Below are positions 1 to 14,554 of a DNA stretch of 64,000 nucleotides, in pieces. Source of the stretch: Rhytidiadelphus loreus (Eukaryota > Streptophyta > Bryopsida > Hypnales > Hylocomiaceae). The stretch lies in NCBI GenBank assembly GCA_947034895.1, contig OX344761.1, forward strand, positions 85,697,447-85,761,446, written 5' to 3'. Position 1 is the first letter of the stretch; each line of letters opens with the position of its first letter. The notes below the pieces were generated by a model that saw only the letters and a list, made by a program, of their open reading frames with translations, did not search any database and was not told the DNA's origin. Made by a program: the position numbers and the translations under genes.

Positions 1-2777
1 GGGTTGCCGGCTGCGGAGCGGGAGGAGTTGCGTGGAAGGAAGGTAACGACACCTAATACCGTCCGAATAAGCATGGGTCCTATTATTAAATCGTTTTAAG
101 TTGTTTTTTAGTGAGTCTTTGTTAGGAGTCAAAAGGAGATTCTAGATACTCTGAGAATGTCAAGATTTGGGGACATCATATCAATTATCTATGAATTTTT
201 TAAGTGCTGAAAATAGGTATACACAAAAAGTGATCATAGGCTCTCATAGAGAAAGAAAGAAAGAGGTATGTTACAAGAAATTTGGGCCTTTTAGTACTTT
301 ACCAGTAACACTTGATTGTTTTTCGAATAAGGTTCCTACTCACACTTTTTCCTACGTAGCTTCTGAAAATGTAAAGCGTCCTCCCTTTTGGTTTAAGCAG
401 TAACTTAAAGACTTTACATTCTAGATGACAATCTATAGGGTTGGTTTTGGAATTAAATCACAATTAGGTGTACTTATCATTGTCTTTAGTGTAGCATTAG
501 GAGATAGCAAGATTTGAATTTTATTTGACTTTTTTTCTATTGGTTGATTTTGTCAGTCTCTTTAGAGCTTCTATATGGTTTCTTTTAACTACTATGATTG
601 CCAAGGCATGATTACATAATTTACAAATTAGAAAATGAATTCTAACTAGTTGGAATTTGAAAGGAACCTACAAAAATTTGTTCAAATATTTAATGAAAAA
701 ACTACATTTTCTAGACCCATTTTATAATTGTTCTTCAAAGTGAATGTTTTAAAAGAAATTTAAAAATATAATTTATTTGAATTAAATAAATAAATATTCA
801 ATGATGCAATGATATTCATGTTTGAGGTTTGAAACCTACTTTAACAGTTTATTTAATTAAATCCATATTTTGATTAAAAAAATAGTCACTCTAAATCGAA
901 GTCTAAAAAGGATGTCAAAGTAAAGAAAGGACCAAAAGAGGATGTCAAGGACATCAACTAACCACTCATTGGACTATAAAAATAAATAATATAAAAATTA
1001 TAAAATATTAGTTGGTATATTCTTGTATTATTATTTTTAATTCTATTCTACGGATATCTTTATTTAAAATTATCATTTATTTTTAAAATAGGGTTCTTTA
1101 GATACTCGGGGGTGCACTTAGTTCTACTATAACAAACCGCGTGCAAACAAGTGGTTTCTAATGAACTATAATTTCAACCTAAATTTTGAACATTGTTTAA
1201 TAATGACTATAGCATTCTATTGCCAAAATTTCCAACTCAAATAAAATATGAAATGATTTCTAGAAGAGGTTGAAAATGAACTAAAATGACATGTTTTTCA
1301 ACTCAAATAATTATAGAGGACACATTTAGATGACCATTGAGTCAATATTCAACTCAAAATGAGCTTTCAATAATGAATTATTTTTAGGAATTTTTTGTTC
1401 ATTTTTTAGACAATTTTTTCTTATATAATATAGGGGTGTGAAAGTTATTTTTCAGTTCTACAGTGTATCTTTTTACTTCAAAAATTTGTAACTAATTATT
1501 ATTAACAAATAAAAATATCAATAATTCAAAACATAAACTTTCAAAGTAGGAAAATCTATTCATATTTTTTTAATTTTAATTTATTTAAAATTCAAAAAAT
1601 ATATAGGGGGTCCAAAGTTTTGTTTGCACATGGATTCTAATGGACACTCTAAATGACCCCCCCAAGTTTAGATATTTTGAATAAAGATGCAATTTATTAC
1701 TTCAATATATTTTATTAGAATTTTTTAGATGTACAAAATGTTAAGAAGATATAATTTACTTGATGGCTTGTTTGATACACTAATGTATATAGAATCCACG
1801 TTTGAAAATTTGAGCTACCATCATAGGATCTACTACACAAAGAGATTTACAACTTTGAAAAAACATAGCTAAAATTTGAAGTCATGATTGTTTGAATCTA
1901 CTAGTGCAACTAATTATGCATCTTCTAGCTTTAGAAGAAATCTTGTTCAACGGGGCGTGTCATTAATGACTAAAACATGTCTTTTGTCACTCAAAACTTA
2001 ATTTTGAGCCTCAAAAGACATGTCACATTAGACGACATTTCTACTAGTGTAGTTGGGGGGCATTTGGCAAAGTAATTGTTTTAATTCTAATATTTTAAAT
2101 CAAACCACCTTATTTCTTTTATTAATTCTTGCTTGAACAAGGCTCTACTACTTTTGCAATACTATGAATTTTTTAAATCAATTTTTATAAATTTATAGAT
2201 TTAAAACATTACAAATTTATAATTTAAATATGCTAATAATTTCTTATTTTTATTTATTTGGTTTGAATATATGATGCAAGATTTTTAAACATATTTTAGT
2301 TAAATACAAACTAGATCTTTGATTAAAATATTCAAACCAATGAATTCAAAAATTTGATCAAAGTGCATCATAGGGTGAAATGATAAACAACAAAAACAAC
2401 AACTCATTGTTTGGGTTCATAGTTATGTTGCCTCAAAAGACAAGTAATAGAGAAGAAATCATAAATTCACTATTGTGCAACTTTAATTGTCTTCCTTCAC
2501 AAGATGTTGTGGGCCTTAACAACAAATTGACCCCAAAGTTGTTCAAAAATTGATATAAAAATTCCATAATAGTCCAGATATAAAATTGTAACAACAATAA
2601 ATCCTAAACTCTAAACCTTTAATCCTTGATGAAAAATGCACCAAGTTCTTAATTAGAAGTTCATGAATTCACTTTCCACAAGTTTTAGCAGAAAAAAAAT
2701 AAACCATTAAAACCTCAAAGGGTAAGGTATCTCAAGTTTCGTCACCTGGATCAAGCCCTGGATATGCATTTGCGAGT
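1..2777. other. AT-rich spacer, no supported gene
   Basis: The region is strongly AT-rich with frequent stops in all frames and no recognisable protein family. Short reading frames such as the one at 167-403 have no visible domain. The first 100 bases are more GC-rich and may be the edge of a feature outside the window, which I cannot identify. Confidence 0.6.
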
Positions 2778-2787
2778 TTTAGGGTTT
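2778..2787 (+). promoter_or_regulatory. Telo-box upstream of RPL15
   Basis: TTTAGGGTTT lies about 110 bp upstream of the RPL15 start codon. Telo-boxes (AAACCCTA or its complement) are established promoter elements of plant ribosomal protein and translation genes. Its position in the leader or proximal promoter of such a gene fits that role. Confidence 0.5.
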
Positions 2788-2899
2788 CGGTCAGGGGCGG
2801 GGCTTATTGTGGCAGAAGCTCGACAGAACCCGCCCTTTTCGATTCTCCATCGCCATCGCCACCGCCACGCTCCACCACAGGCGCGGCCTCTCTCCAACG

Positions 2900-4412
2900 A
2901 TGGGTACGCCTCTATTTCTCCACTCTCACTCTCCATGTCGTGCATATACTTCTTCCCTATTCCCTTCAATTGAAAAAAAATGAAAAGTTCGTGAGTGTAT
3001 GTGGATGTTGAGGCATGTTTGCACGATTGGTTGTGCAGGTGCGTACAAGTACATTGAGGAGCTGTGGAGGAAGAAGCAGTCCGATGTGTTGCGTTTCTTG
3101 CTTCGTGTGCGCTGCTGGGAGTTCAGGCAGCTGCCCGGCATTGTCCGCGTCACCCGCCCCAGCCGACCTGACAAGGCTCGCCGTTTAGGTTACAAGGCCA
3201 AGCAGGTCAGTTTGCTCCTGGAATTTGCAATTTTTGCATTCTCCGCTCCATTATCTTCCAGTTGTGTGCAGTTTTATTTGATTGTTCGCGTTGGGTAGGG
3301 TTTCCAGACCGAGCTTCTGATCTGGGCTTTGTCGAATGGTGTGAGGTGCCGCATATTGTCTGTTTCATTGAGCAGTTCGAATTCTTTATAATCGTTTTCG
3401 TTCGGTCACAAGAAAGTATATTTGGGTCGGAATTCAACCGGATTGTGGTATGAGATTTTTGCTCCTTTGTGATGGACTCTTTTATTCTTAACTGTAGGGA
3501 TACGTCGTCTACCGTGTTCGCGTCCGCCGTGGAGGCAGGAAGAGGCCGGTGGCCAAGGGTATTGTGTATGGAAAGCCCAAGAACCAGGGTATTACACAGC
3601 TGAAGTTCCAGCGTAATTTGAGGTCTGTTGCTGAGGAGCGTGCTGGACGCAAGCTTGGAGGCCTTAGGGTTCTGAATTCGTACTGGATCAACCAGGTCTA
3701 TACTCACATACCATTGTTTATGTTTTGTGACAATCTTCTTGTTATACTCAAGATGGATATGCTAATGTCAATTTTGGCACCACACCTAAAACTTGCCGCT
3801 TTGATAATTATGAAAGCTGTTGCATTCTAATAATGAGGTTCCACAATGTGCAAGATGCCATCCCCTCTAATGCTCATTGGCCGATCCTAAACATAATTGC
3901 TATTCTATCTTGTAAGTGGCCATCTGTTTGGCAATCATGGCTGTCAGGTTGGTGTATTAGCTGCAGTGATTGTTTAGAAGATCGTGAATCAATCAGTTTC
4001 TATACCACTTCTTACCTCGTGCTGCACTAGTGAGGGTCCTTCGAATTTGAAATGAACTATGACGATAACTGTTACAAGTATTCTGTGGCATCTCGTCAGC
4101 TTCTTCTTTTTTGGTAGTGAGTGTGGATTGAATGCTTTAATCGAACACAATACTCTCTGTTTGCAGGATTCGACCTACAAGTACTTCGAAATCATCTTGG
4201 TTGACCCACAACATACAGTCATCCGCAAGGACCCGCGCATCAACTGGATCGTGAACCCGGTGCACAAGCACCGTGAGTTGCGTGGACTGACGTCGGCAGG
4301 CAAGAAGTACCGTGGTCTTCGCGGCAGAGGACACTTGTACACCAAGGCTCGCCCTTCAATCCGTGCCACTTGGAAGCGCAACAACACCCTGTCTCTCAAG
4401 CGTTACCGATGA
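2900..4412 (+). CDS. RPL15: 60S (eL15) ribosomal protein L15, four exons
   Basis: Structural protein of the large cytosolic ribosomal subunit. The coding exons are 2900-2903, 3039-3205, 3498-3695 and 4167-4412; all three introns are GT-AG and the phases agree. Exon 1 holds only the start codon plus one base (ATGG), so the familiar start [10 protein letters not shown] appears only after splicing. The product is 204 residues, the usual eukaryotic L15 length, and ends in SLKRYR. The sequence is collinear with plant L15 throughout: the [10 protein letters not shown] stretch near residue 25, [10 protein letters not shown] near 66, and [23 protein letters not shown] in the C-terminal half (given here only as a landmark near residues 150-172). 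The Lys/Arg-rich composition suits rRNA binding. The very short first exon next to the start codon is common in ribosomal protein genes. The gene appears intact, and the identification is firm. Confidence 0.97.
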
Positions 4413-7400
4413 GGATCTTAGAGTTATGGATGAGGTTCTTTCTCTCATGTTGGTCAGCATCAAATTTCTTAATGTAATGGCCTACCCACGATTTTGAGAA
4501 TGCACATCTCTTTTCACCTACGTCAACTTTCACCACATCGTAGTTCCGATCCGAGTATGATGAAATATGAACACCACTTGATCAGGTTTGGATGGGTTTC
4601 CTTCATGTATATGCTGTGTGATCTTCGGGTGTTTTAATCTCGGGAAATGAAATTGTGTCTTACACTTGCTACAGTATTCTATGGACTGTCAATTTTTACT
4701 CTGCTATTGTGTGGAATTCCTTCTCTGTGCTGCGTACTGGTAATTTACAATTGAAGCCGTCAATCCCTTGAGAGCTTGTCAATGGTGAAGTTGGGATAGC
4801 AAGGAGCGAGTTGACAAGGATAGCAAGGATAGAGTCGACTTACCAGAGTCCACATAAATACCATTGAATGCATTGTTTTGCCTTTAGATGTGAATACCGT
4901 TGGGACTAGACATTCTTGGGCAGAAGTGGACCGGCAATGCTATGAAGGAGTTTGGCCCATTTGGACTACAGGATTAGAGAATGCATTTAACCATCAACTT
5001 ATCTTTTCTTGTTCCTCTTCCGGCCAACATGCCACTCTGCTTTCATCAGAAGCACTCACGAGGTTCCCAAGAACGGATGGGTGTGTGAATCCCTAATGAC
5101 CGGCCTTCAACTACGAGTTTGCATCGTTGAAATATTGTATTTCGAGTGGATGCAGGGTTACGTGCCTGCACTTAAATATGAAGTAGCTAATGGAAAGTAG
5201 GCGTAGTTCAACAATTAAAGTGATGGGAATTGAACGGCAACAGCGTTGCAGGATACGCACATTCACATGCAATAATATGAATATCACTTACGTCACCTAC
5301 GCCTACATATCTAAAACAACTGAAGACTTTTATCTAGCTCTCTTTCGGCACGCCTCGACAAAGTACTGTACCACTTCGACGTGATCAAAGCCAAGTCGGG
5401 CGATCCATAAGTGGGATTCGGACCAAGTCTGTGTCAAAAAGCTCGATAAACTGCAGTTGTCAAGTTTCCTGCTCACTTTAGTGATGCATAATATCAAAAC
5501 AGAATCGTGCATTCAAGTACGTATCATCACATCACAAGCTTTTCAGTTCTCTAAATTATTCCGTCTTAGATCAGCACACAGAGTAACATTAAATGTTAAC
5601 TTCAATGATGAGAATCGGCTATCGACAGAGACCTTTAGTGGAATTTTCAAATTGCATCAACGGATCCTCAACCAAATGAAATATCGGTATCAATTTCGTG
5701 ATATGTATTCTCAAGAAGTAAACGAGGAATGGGATAATTGACTATTGTCTAAGTGTGAACTTCAGGTTGAGGATGAGGACAGAATGAGCACCACACCTGT
5801 TCATTGAGCATGCGAACTTTGTTGCCAGCGTAACGTCGGTACTCTTCAAATATGGCTGTCAAGCTCCATCTCTGGAGCTTCCGCAAACAGCCCACTATTG
5901 TTCCTGCACTAGGATGAGGCTATCTAGTTAAATGATGCAGTCTTTTCAGACGATCTGACAACTTCAACTCTCGTGAACCTGAAATACTTTTCTTCGTATT
6001 ATGCCGACACGTTACTAGAATTTCGTAATGCAGCTGGTTTGATGTCCTGAAGGCTTGCATTGTTTAACGTTATGAACGACCGAACACATGTCGCAAAGTC
6101 AGGTCACTAACCAGTGCGGTGGCGCCCGAAATTGCACATCACATGCAGGGGGTAGTACTGTGGAGAAAGTATCACCTGCACTAGATGTCAGTTACGTATA
6201 AGCTTATGCCGGTGGCATTGCTTTCTTTAAAAGATTGTTTCATTATTCAAGGAATCACCTTGAGTTCTATTTTGAAGCTAGAGGAAACTAATTGATACGG
6301 AGTAGTAATCTTACAACAGTGCAGGGCAATTCGACCAGAATCAAGGGAGAGGAGTTAACCTGTAAAGCGAACAGGACTTCCGCCTCTGACATGGGCCTTG
6401 TCTCTGATATGCCATTATCAAGGCTCAGGGGCCGGATGAGCGTGATTCCCTGATCCTCGAGGAAATTCAGGCTGCTCAGAAATTACACCAAATTATTTGT
6501 TAATCTTAAATGTCTCAGAACGGTTTATTTACGCAAATCATGTGCCGGTTACCATGTCTCATTGGCGTATACGTGGAAAAGTTACCGCACGAAATTTCAA
6601 ATGACGAGACTAAAAGCTGTTGTCCCTATCTGAGTAATGCAGTTCTCATGTTACATGCATTCTGCTTAATTGCTCGTTTATGTTCTCAACCCAAGTCCCG
6701 AGAGAAAACATAAGTACACGTACAACGGTTGAGACGGCTCGTCGTGAGAAAGGTAGATGACGGTCTTGAGGTTAAGCCGCTCAAGAAAGGGGAAATTCAG
6801 CTGGTGGCAGTGTCCAGAACGGCTGAGATCGTATTCTACCATGCCATAGTTGCATGGTGGTACAAAGTAAGACATGGCTTCTCAATTGTCTACTCGGCTG
6901 TGCACCAACAAACAAAAAAACTTCTTTGTCTAAAGTTAGTGGAATGAACAAAACAGGGCAGGCGTAGATTTCTATTATCGAACGATACCCAATAGTTCGA
7001 CCTTCTGGAGTTCTCATGAACTTAGGTCTCTGACATCGATTCCCATAAACCAAAATCAGCCCCACACATTCACAGTGCAAAATCTCTCCAATATAGCTAT
7101 TCACTTTACCAAGAAATGGGAATGAAGCATTAAATTAAAATCACTGATCTATCCTGTTAAGGCAGTGTCTGTGACACTAATTTACCAAAGTCACACTATT
7201 TGTAAACTATTTAAATTAGCTCAGGCTGATATATTACTGTGTAGGACTAATTTACTCAAAATAATTGAAGAACTGTGGTGACACTAATCTTGCACCCCAA
7301 AGTGGACTTGGACTTCATAGTGGAGATGTCGGTGCCATGTGTCCGGCTGAGCTTCACACCTTTGTCGTCCTAAATGCTCTATCCCATTAGTGTACTTGAC

Positions 7401-10400
7401 CTTCCAACAAGTTAAAAATCTTCAGCCAAGCTAAGACCATAGCATCCCTCAATAACTCAGGAGTGGTGACTCATGAAGTGATGAGGTCTTACCTGTCCTG
7501 TCGATGCCACTTCATGCTCTACCATTCCAACAGTTCCAAAGCCGCAACTCTATTGAAGTGCCTCATAGCGAAGGAAAGTTTGAAGTGGGCGATTTTACGG
7601 TGTATTGCTACGTGGCTCCTCCTCCAGAGCTGCACATTAGGAGCGTCCGTATTAGGTCCTACACTAACATGCATATAAATCCCAATTCTAAAGTGATACA
7701 ATTGAAATCAAGGTTTCGTTGGTGCTCTGTATTGCACATTACAATCGGACGAATACACTCCTTAATACTCTAGGAATTTCTTTTCTTACTACCCTAGATT
7801 TGTGATGACCTAAGTTCAAACTCTGAGGACAAAATCGTAAAACTGATCTTCAGAAGATCGTCCATCTGTAGCTTCAGATCTAGCTCAGAGATAATAGTAG
7901 AGGATGTAACACTCCTCAGAAATGACGTGCCCTGAGATTTCTTACAGAAGTGCGTCAAAAGGAGAGTCAAAAGGAGGCGTTACAAGATATGCTAGCAAAA
8001 TATTCCTGTACCTAATAAAGGAAAAAATAATGAAGACAGTCGTGGTGTATCACTAAAATAGGAGAGTACCAAAGTACCACCGTGACAGAAGGACAGAAGA
8101 AAGCCATCACAAACTCAGAGGGAGCTATCAACTGGTTCAATGATAAGACTGAGCTAGATGCTGACAGAAACAACAGGATAAGTAATGAAATCCACAAGGA
8201 GCAGACCTAGACCTAGAAGGAGCACAATGATTAGTTATTAGTACCCTCCGTCAGGTTAAGGGTGGTGCCATAAAACTCAGTCCACCGCATTCACATGGAA
8301 ACTAAATAAAGCTTTACCAGAAAACATGAGACTAAACAGGGCTCAGGAAAACAGAGTTTTTCAGAGGTCAAAGGAGCTAGATTATACATATAGTACGGGA
8401 TTTTTCATAATTGCAAAAGGAGAGTGAAAGCTGAATAAATTCTCCAACATAGACCATTTCTTCAATAGTCAATGAGAAAATATCACACCAAGGAATATGA
8501 AAATTACAGACTGCTGAACGAATTTCCGGCTTCTCGAATTTGTGTTTTTCAACTACTCTCTACCATTTTTGCTACGCAATGACAAAAAGTCAGCTAACAG
8601 CTTAAAACTTATATCCTTGAAACTTAAATCCTTATCTGCTAATCTGCCGGATTCTCCAATTCTACCAAGATGATCAACATAAAATCACGAAAGAAGCTTC
8701 ATAGCAACCTCCAACAGTAATCAATTCACCAAGACACTAGAATTTCATTGCCAAACTTTTTTTAAAAAGACAAGAACATTCTCACCGCACTGCTCTGTCA
8801 CCACGTTTTCACCATCACAAGCTCATCTCTCCGCAAAAAATTTAAAACAGTTACGAACCTGAATCTATCCACTTCCTATCACTATGACACAACATATCGT
8901 TTACAACTTATCCTGAAATCCAATTTCGTTAAACAATGACGAACACGCCTTAATTAACTGGCTTTGAACTCAAATTCTTATCAGTTAGAATGCGCAATCA
9001 AATTCACCAAGCCTATCAAATGAAAATGAAAATCACCAAACTCATCTCTCAACCAAAAATCGCAACAAGAACAAACCTCGCCACTCTCAATCTCGTCATT
9101 CTCACAAAAAATTACAAAAACATCTGCATGAAAAATTCTGCAAACGTTTTGAGAAGTTAAAAAAAAGCGGCATACATGAAATTTCTGGCGCTCCTCACTC
9201 TCCACCATCCACTTCCGCTCACAAAAAATTCCCGTCGCCTTCAAATCGAAACACCAACGCGCCTCTGCAATCGAGGCTTGGCCGTTCGATCGATCGATCC
9301 GAGGAATGGAATATGCTGGGGTATATTAGCTCCAGGCAGTTCAATTCACTCGAACGCCATCTGATTGGCTCTACTATTTGTTCCCTAAAGTGAACGGATG
9401 TTCCCGACTGTCCCTTGAAGGATTGTCCGAAGGTATCTCCCAAAGTCCCAACATCCGTTACCCCGTTTCCCGTTATATGTCCCCTGTGCCCCGGTCCCCG
9501 GTCCTCAATCCTCGCTCTGGTTGTCGGTTCTTGAAAAAGAAATATTGCGAAAAATCTATAAAGATAAAGAAATGAGCTGCAAGACCTTCAAGACACGTTG
9601 GCTTCTACCTTCTGGCGTTTTGCTTTGAACCTTCTTCCTGTCGGAATCTAGTCACGATTGCAGGATTCCGCTTGTTTTAAAACGCTTCTTTCTGTTTTAA
9701 AATGTTTTTGAACCACTTATGAAAGCAACTTTCATTGTAGAAAAAAGAATTCGATTCCGCCTCTTTTGGGTGACGTGAAATTTCATGCGGTGACGCGGAT
9801 GGAATAGATGCAGGTGGCAAGGTTGTTGGCATTTTTATAAGAAATCTTTGCGTGGAAGATTTGCCTTGGGACTGTGCTGGATTTCGACCTCGTGACGTAA
9901 GATTGGAGTGATTTTTTTATTTTTTTGAAAGATTTGAGGTGAAAAGATCCGCTGGCCATTTGGTGATGGCTTCGACAGAGTGAGTCCATAGCAATGAAGT
10001 GCTGTGATGATTGATTTTGTTTTTTAGGAGTGACTTTTCCTTTTGCAGTTGTGATGACAGAGATATTGGTGGCCACTGTTGTTACTGATGCGGAACCTTA
10101 TGTGTGACCATCGCCTGAGAAGGCAACTTCTTTCCGGGATGGGAGACATGGAGCCAAGAGAAAATCTGAAGTTCAATAGGTGAGCTTTAATTTTTCTTGG
10201 GATTAGGGTTTAAGGAGTCTGAAGTTCATGCTGTTGATTACAAACCCTACATTCTTGTGCTCGAATCTGTAATTTTTATGCTTTATAAGGAGGAAGGTAC
10301 AAGCAATTAGGAGTGGAATAAATGTTGTTGTGATTAGAGGCACGAACAGCAGTGTTGATTGATATATCTGTGTTAAATTGTGGTGAACATAAAAGTACTA

Positions 10401-12570
10401 AACAGTCATGAGGAAACGTTGTCGTCGCAGTGCTTAAATCCAGAAGACCAAACTTGGCCTCGACATGTTTTTTAGCAGTTGTGAGTAGGTCATATGGGAA
10501 CTTTTTGTCCATACTTATATGTTTTCTCACAAACACATGATATGGTCTTCACTGATTCTAGTATAATCTTAACATAATTTGAATTCGATCATTTTCACAA
10601 TATGGTCAATCAAACTGGTGAATTCAAACCACGAATCCGTGGTCCTTTAGGTGTTAGCAAAGTTTTGAGTGTGTGGCATGTGCCTGGAGGGCTCCATTTT
10701 GACCTATAATTCGGAGCATTGCCGTCATTAATGAGACCACCTCGTTTATTGTCATAGAAAAATTGGCATTCCACCTAAAGTGGCGTCTTGCTTGGATGTG
10801 TACCAGGTGCATGTGTCATGGATTAGCAGGATCTAAGCACATGAGAGTTTCATAGATGAGTGCTGTATATGTGAAAAACAAGTCACTAATCTTACAGCAT
10901 GAATTACTTTCAGGAAACTACACCTTCACGGCAGTCGGAACTTCACGTGACAGTAGCAACGTCAGTAGGCGAAATTCCAAGACTTTCAATTGGCACTTTC
11001 AGGGCGTGCAGCCTGAAACCTAAACCTACACTGGTCCTAGTTTTTAGAGCTTTCTGCAGATGAATGCCTCAAGTTTTGGTGCTCACAATCGCGCCAATTT
11101 CACGAAATTGACGACGCACTCGTTTCTACTCTACGAATCCGTAAAGATGAATCATGTTGTTATCGATCTTCTGCAAGACTGCACAGACCTATTACTACAA
11201 ATGTGACGGTGCTGACGACGAATACATATTCAAGACTCCTTCCCACGTAGGACCAGATTTATCCATCACGTTTGCACTTGTTGGTGAGTACCTCGATCAA
11301 TGCACTCCTATCATCAGATCATACAACAAATTCATCAGAATCCTTTCCTGATCCATGCTGTAAAGTTCCTTCATATTAATGATCTCGCTTCTTGTTACGA
11401 TGGTCATTCAAATAATGTATTATTTTCTGATGGACCAAGAAACCCTAATCAGGTCTCATGTTTTTCTTAGCAATTTTGAGTAGGATAGATGAAGACTCTC
11501 TTTTGTTCAATTTTAATTACTTGTTGACCAATTCATGCAATGTTATTCATTAATTCTAGGGATATATAATGTAGCTATCGGAGTTATGTTGTTTACAATA
11601 TGATGAATCAGATTGGTCGTTTTAAGACCAGGGATCCTTTGTTCGTTGGGGATAATACATGGGGAGTTAACATCTAGTGAAATGTGTGCAGGGGACTCGG
11701 GTCAAACTGAAAGGACAGGATTTTCTCGAGTGCACATTGGTGACTCCAACTACGACGTCTAGGCTACAACCAAGCCATATTGGAACAAATTCAGACCTAA
11801 TTCTAGACCAGGTTCAAATTGCAAACATCACCCTCAACACCAAGTGTGAACATACCATTAGTTTCCCTAGAGTGATGCTTCCAGCTTTGTTTGAAGGGTA
11901 ATATTCTATGTTCCATTACATGGAAGTCAATAATGATATCATATACGGATGGGATGATTGTCATATTTGTGTAGTAGTTTTGATTTGGTAAATCAACACC
12001 TTTCAAGGTACGAGCACCCCATTGTAGCATTGACCTAATTGTGACACAAAATATATATGATGGCACTAAATTTCAGAATCAAAATGACAGCACATTTGTT
12101 TTTGTTTTATTGTAAGAGCCAATCATTGGCTGTGATTTCTGCACATTTCTTTATAAATCACAAGGGGATGGATTTTGGGACACCTATGGTCACAAATAGG
12201 TGCCTATGACCTGGATCTTTGAAAATTTATAAGTAATTCAAAAATGCTTGGAAAAATATGAAACTACTTCTGTTGGATTCTGCATGTATTTTTCTTTCTC
12301 TGAAAAATGATCTAAAAAACATTTTGTCCCTGGAAACCTGTGAAAAAGGCAAATCAGCCCTTAAAGTGACGGTTTATGAGCACACTACCTTAATCTTTTT
12401 CCAAAATCTATATCTCTAAAATATACATAAATATGTAAAATTTTGCCCCAATTCTGAAGAGGTTCATCAAGAGAACTGGCAAGGTCTCATCCCTATACAG
12501 TGAAGCTTGGGACATCAATCATAGTAAATAGATAGGGATATAGAAAAGGTTGGTGGGGATGCTCTAATAA
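4413..12570. other. Intergenic spacer, no supported gene
   Basis: Downstream of RPL15 there are about 8 kb with only short reading frames (none over about 110 codons) and no family I recognise. Frames near 7463-7773, 9176-9575 and 9783-10076 were read and show no domain, splice-consistent extension or biased composition. The block at 9280-9520 is locally GC-rich with an ATCGATCGATC run near 9288-9298 and could be a promoter or CpG-rich island, but nothing identifies a transcript. Confidence 0.5.
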
Positions 12571-12966
12571 GAGCATGTCTACCAGTGGCTTCCCTATCTA
12601 TCTCCATTGGGATGAAGGGGAGCAAAGATGGAGATAGGGAAGAGAAGCTCCCACTAGTAGTTCCCTAAATTTTCAACTTATTGCTAAATAGAGGTAGGAA
12701 GAAGTCAAAAGGGAACTATAGTAAATAGTAACAATGCCATATGAATAGTATTCCTACAAATCAATGAAGCACAATTCATGTTGGAAAGGTGAAAAGTGGT
12801 TTAGGGGTTACTCCATTTGAGTTCCCTATCCATCATCCCATTTGGGGAATTTAGACCTTCCCTCCCTAAATTTGTAGGGATAGGGAATGTTGGTGGGGGA
12901 GATTTCTTCCCTATCTAGATGAAAATCATTCAGATAGGGATAAGGGAGCCACTAGTGGGGATGCTC
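12571..12966. mobile_element. Tourist/PIF-Harbinger-like MITE, 396 bp
   Basis: The element starts GAGCATGTCTACCAGTGGC and ends in the near-complement, so that the right end read inward is GAGCATCCCCACTAGTGGC. The similarity continues imperfectly for about 35 bp. It is flanked by TAA on both sides (12568-12570 and 12967-12969). A 3-bp TAA/TTA duplication with GAGCAT-type ends is the established signature of Tourist/PIF-Harbinger MITEs in plants. There is no coding capacity. A second right-hand end of the same type (GGTGGGGATGCTC then TAA) abuts its left side at 12553-12567, so a truncated related copy probably lies just upstream. Confidence 0.75.
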
Positions 12967-12969
12967 TAA

Positions 12970-14536
12970 GGCAACTCTACCTATAACAAACAAAATGGGA
13001 GGGAGTTATGAAATGTGCACCACTAGAATAATTTTGCCTATCATGGGGCTCTCTCCCATTTTGTCTGTCATACTTATCACCAAGGTACTTTGCCAAAAAT
13101 GATTTAATTTTTGGTGGACCAATAGGTGCATTCTTCATTTCTCCAGTGATTTGGAAAGTCATCCATTCGACACTTTTGGGCCTCAATATCTTTATAGGAT
13201 TAAATACTCATTTAATATTGAGATAGGTATGCAAAAGGATACTATGATTCTATTTTTTAAACAATTGACCTAGTCTAAAGTGTTGAATTTTTAGAGAATC
13301 TTCAAGAGAACCCCTCTAGTTGTCAACTAAATGTGAACTTCCTTGGTATCCTTATCTTTGTCTTGTGCATCTATGAATTTAAGTCTTGAATTTTGAATCA
13401 CAATTTGAACTTGTATTTTTTGCATTGGAAAATTTGATTTAGAAAAATTTGAACGGTAGCTTTGACGTTGTCCTGACCATGACCTTGAGGAGGATAGAAG
13501 CACATCATTGATTAATCATTTGAACAAGTTACATAATGCCCATTTAAAAAAAAATCTTGGAATCCAACCCTCCCAAAACCCCAAATGTCCTTTTAAGAGT
13601 TAACCAAAGAAATTCCGTTCTCTTCAGATCCCAAGTGGCATCAATCTGGCGCTAGAAAAGCCACTGGATTTGTATATTTACCACAAAAATCAAGATTGGC
13701 AAGAGGACTAATGGAGCTCCTGAACTAGTGTTTGTCATTGAAATTCAAGCTTGGCACGGCATATTTCTTCTCAATTCAATGCCCTGGATGAGCCACTGCA
13801 ATATTGCCTAGTTCAATGGAGGTGCCACGTAGGTTGTTTTAAGTGAAAAGCTATTTTAGCTAGCATTTTCCTAAAACAATGAGCTAAATTTTTGGTCCTT
13901 GTCACTTTATTAAAAAGAAATTGTCTTTGTAGCAAATTAACAAAATAAATAAATAAATAAAATTATTTAATTTGTTGAAGTATGTCCTCCAAAAATTTTA
14001 GAGTAAAAATCCTCACCTATTTCAAGATCATGACACTTCAATTTTAAAAACAAGGCAACAAACACAGCTTCACTGTGCAATTTCATTTAACAAACGTTTA
14101 TAAACTCCTAAATGTTTTGGACCATGTTTTCACCACAAATGCTCCAAAACTGCCATTTCTAGTACAAGTACCAAATTTTAGAAAAAAAAACTTTCTTAAA
14201 CACATGTAACTATAGGATCTTGTAGTACACTAGTTTGACAAGATGTGGGAAAAATTTCAAAAATTTCCACCATGTAGATTGCAAGATATTAGCGTTTTAA
14301 GTGACAAAAATCTTTCTTTTGGCCTTGCAAAAAACTGGGCAGCTATACTTCACAAGGTTACAATTGTATGAAAAAACGTCCAAAATTATAGTGGTTATTC
14401 TTTGGATTCATTCTTCAAGGAATGTTGGCTACATGCTTAAAAATTTTCAAATCATTTGGAATTGTACAACATATAGGAAAAAAATAGTAAGTAGAAAGAA
14501 ATAGAGAATGATTCAAAATACAAAATTGTTAAGAAC
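12970..14536. other. AT-rich spacer, no supported gene
   Basis: The spacer between the small inverted-repeat element and the left end of the piggyBac element is AT-rich, including an AAAT-type run near 13945-13965. No reading frame or repeat here can be assigned. Confidence 0.55.
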
Positions 14537-14540
14537 TTAA

Positions 14541-14554
14541 CCCCTGAACGGCCC
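14541..14554 (+). repeat. piggyBac left terminal inverted repeat
   Basis: CCCCTGAACGGCCC immediately follows TTAA at 14537-14540 and pairs with the right terminus with one mismatch. Confidence 0.85.
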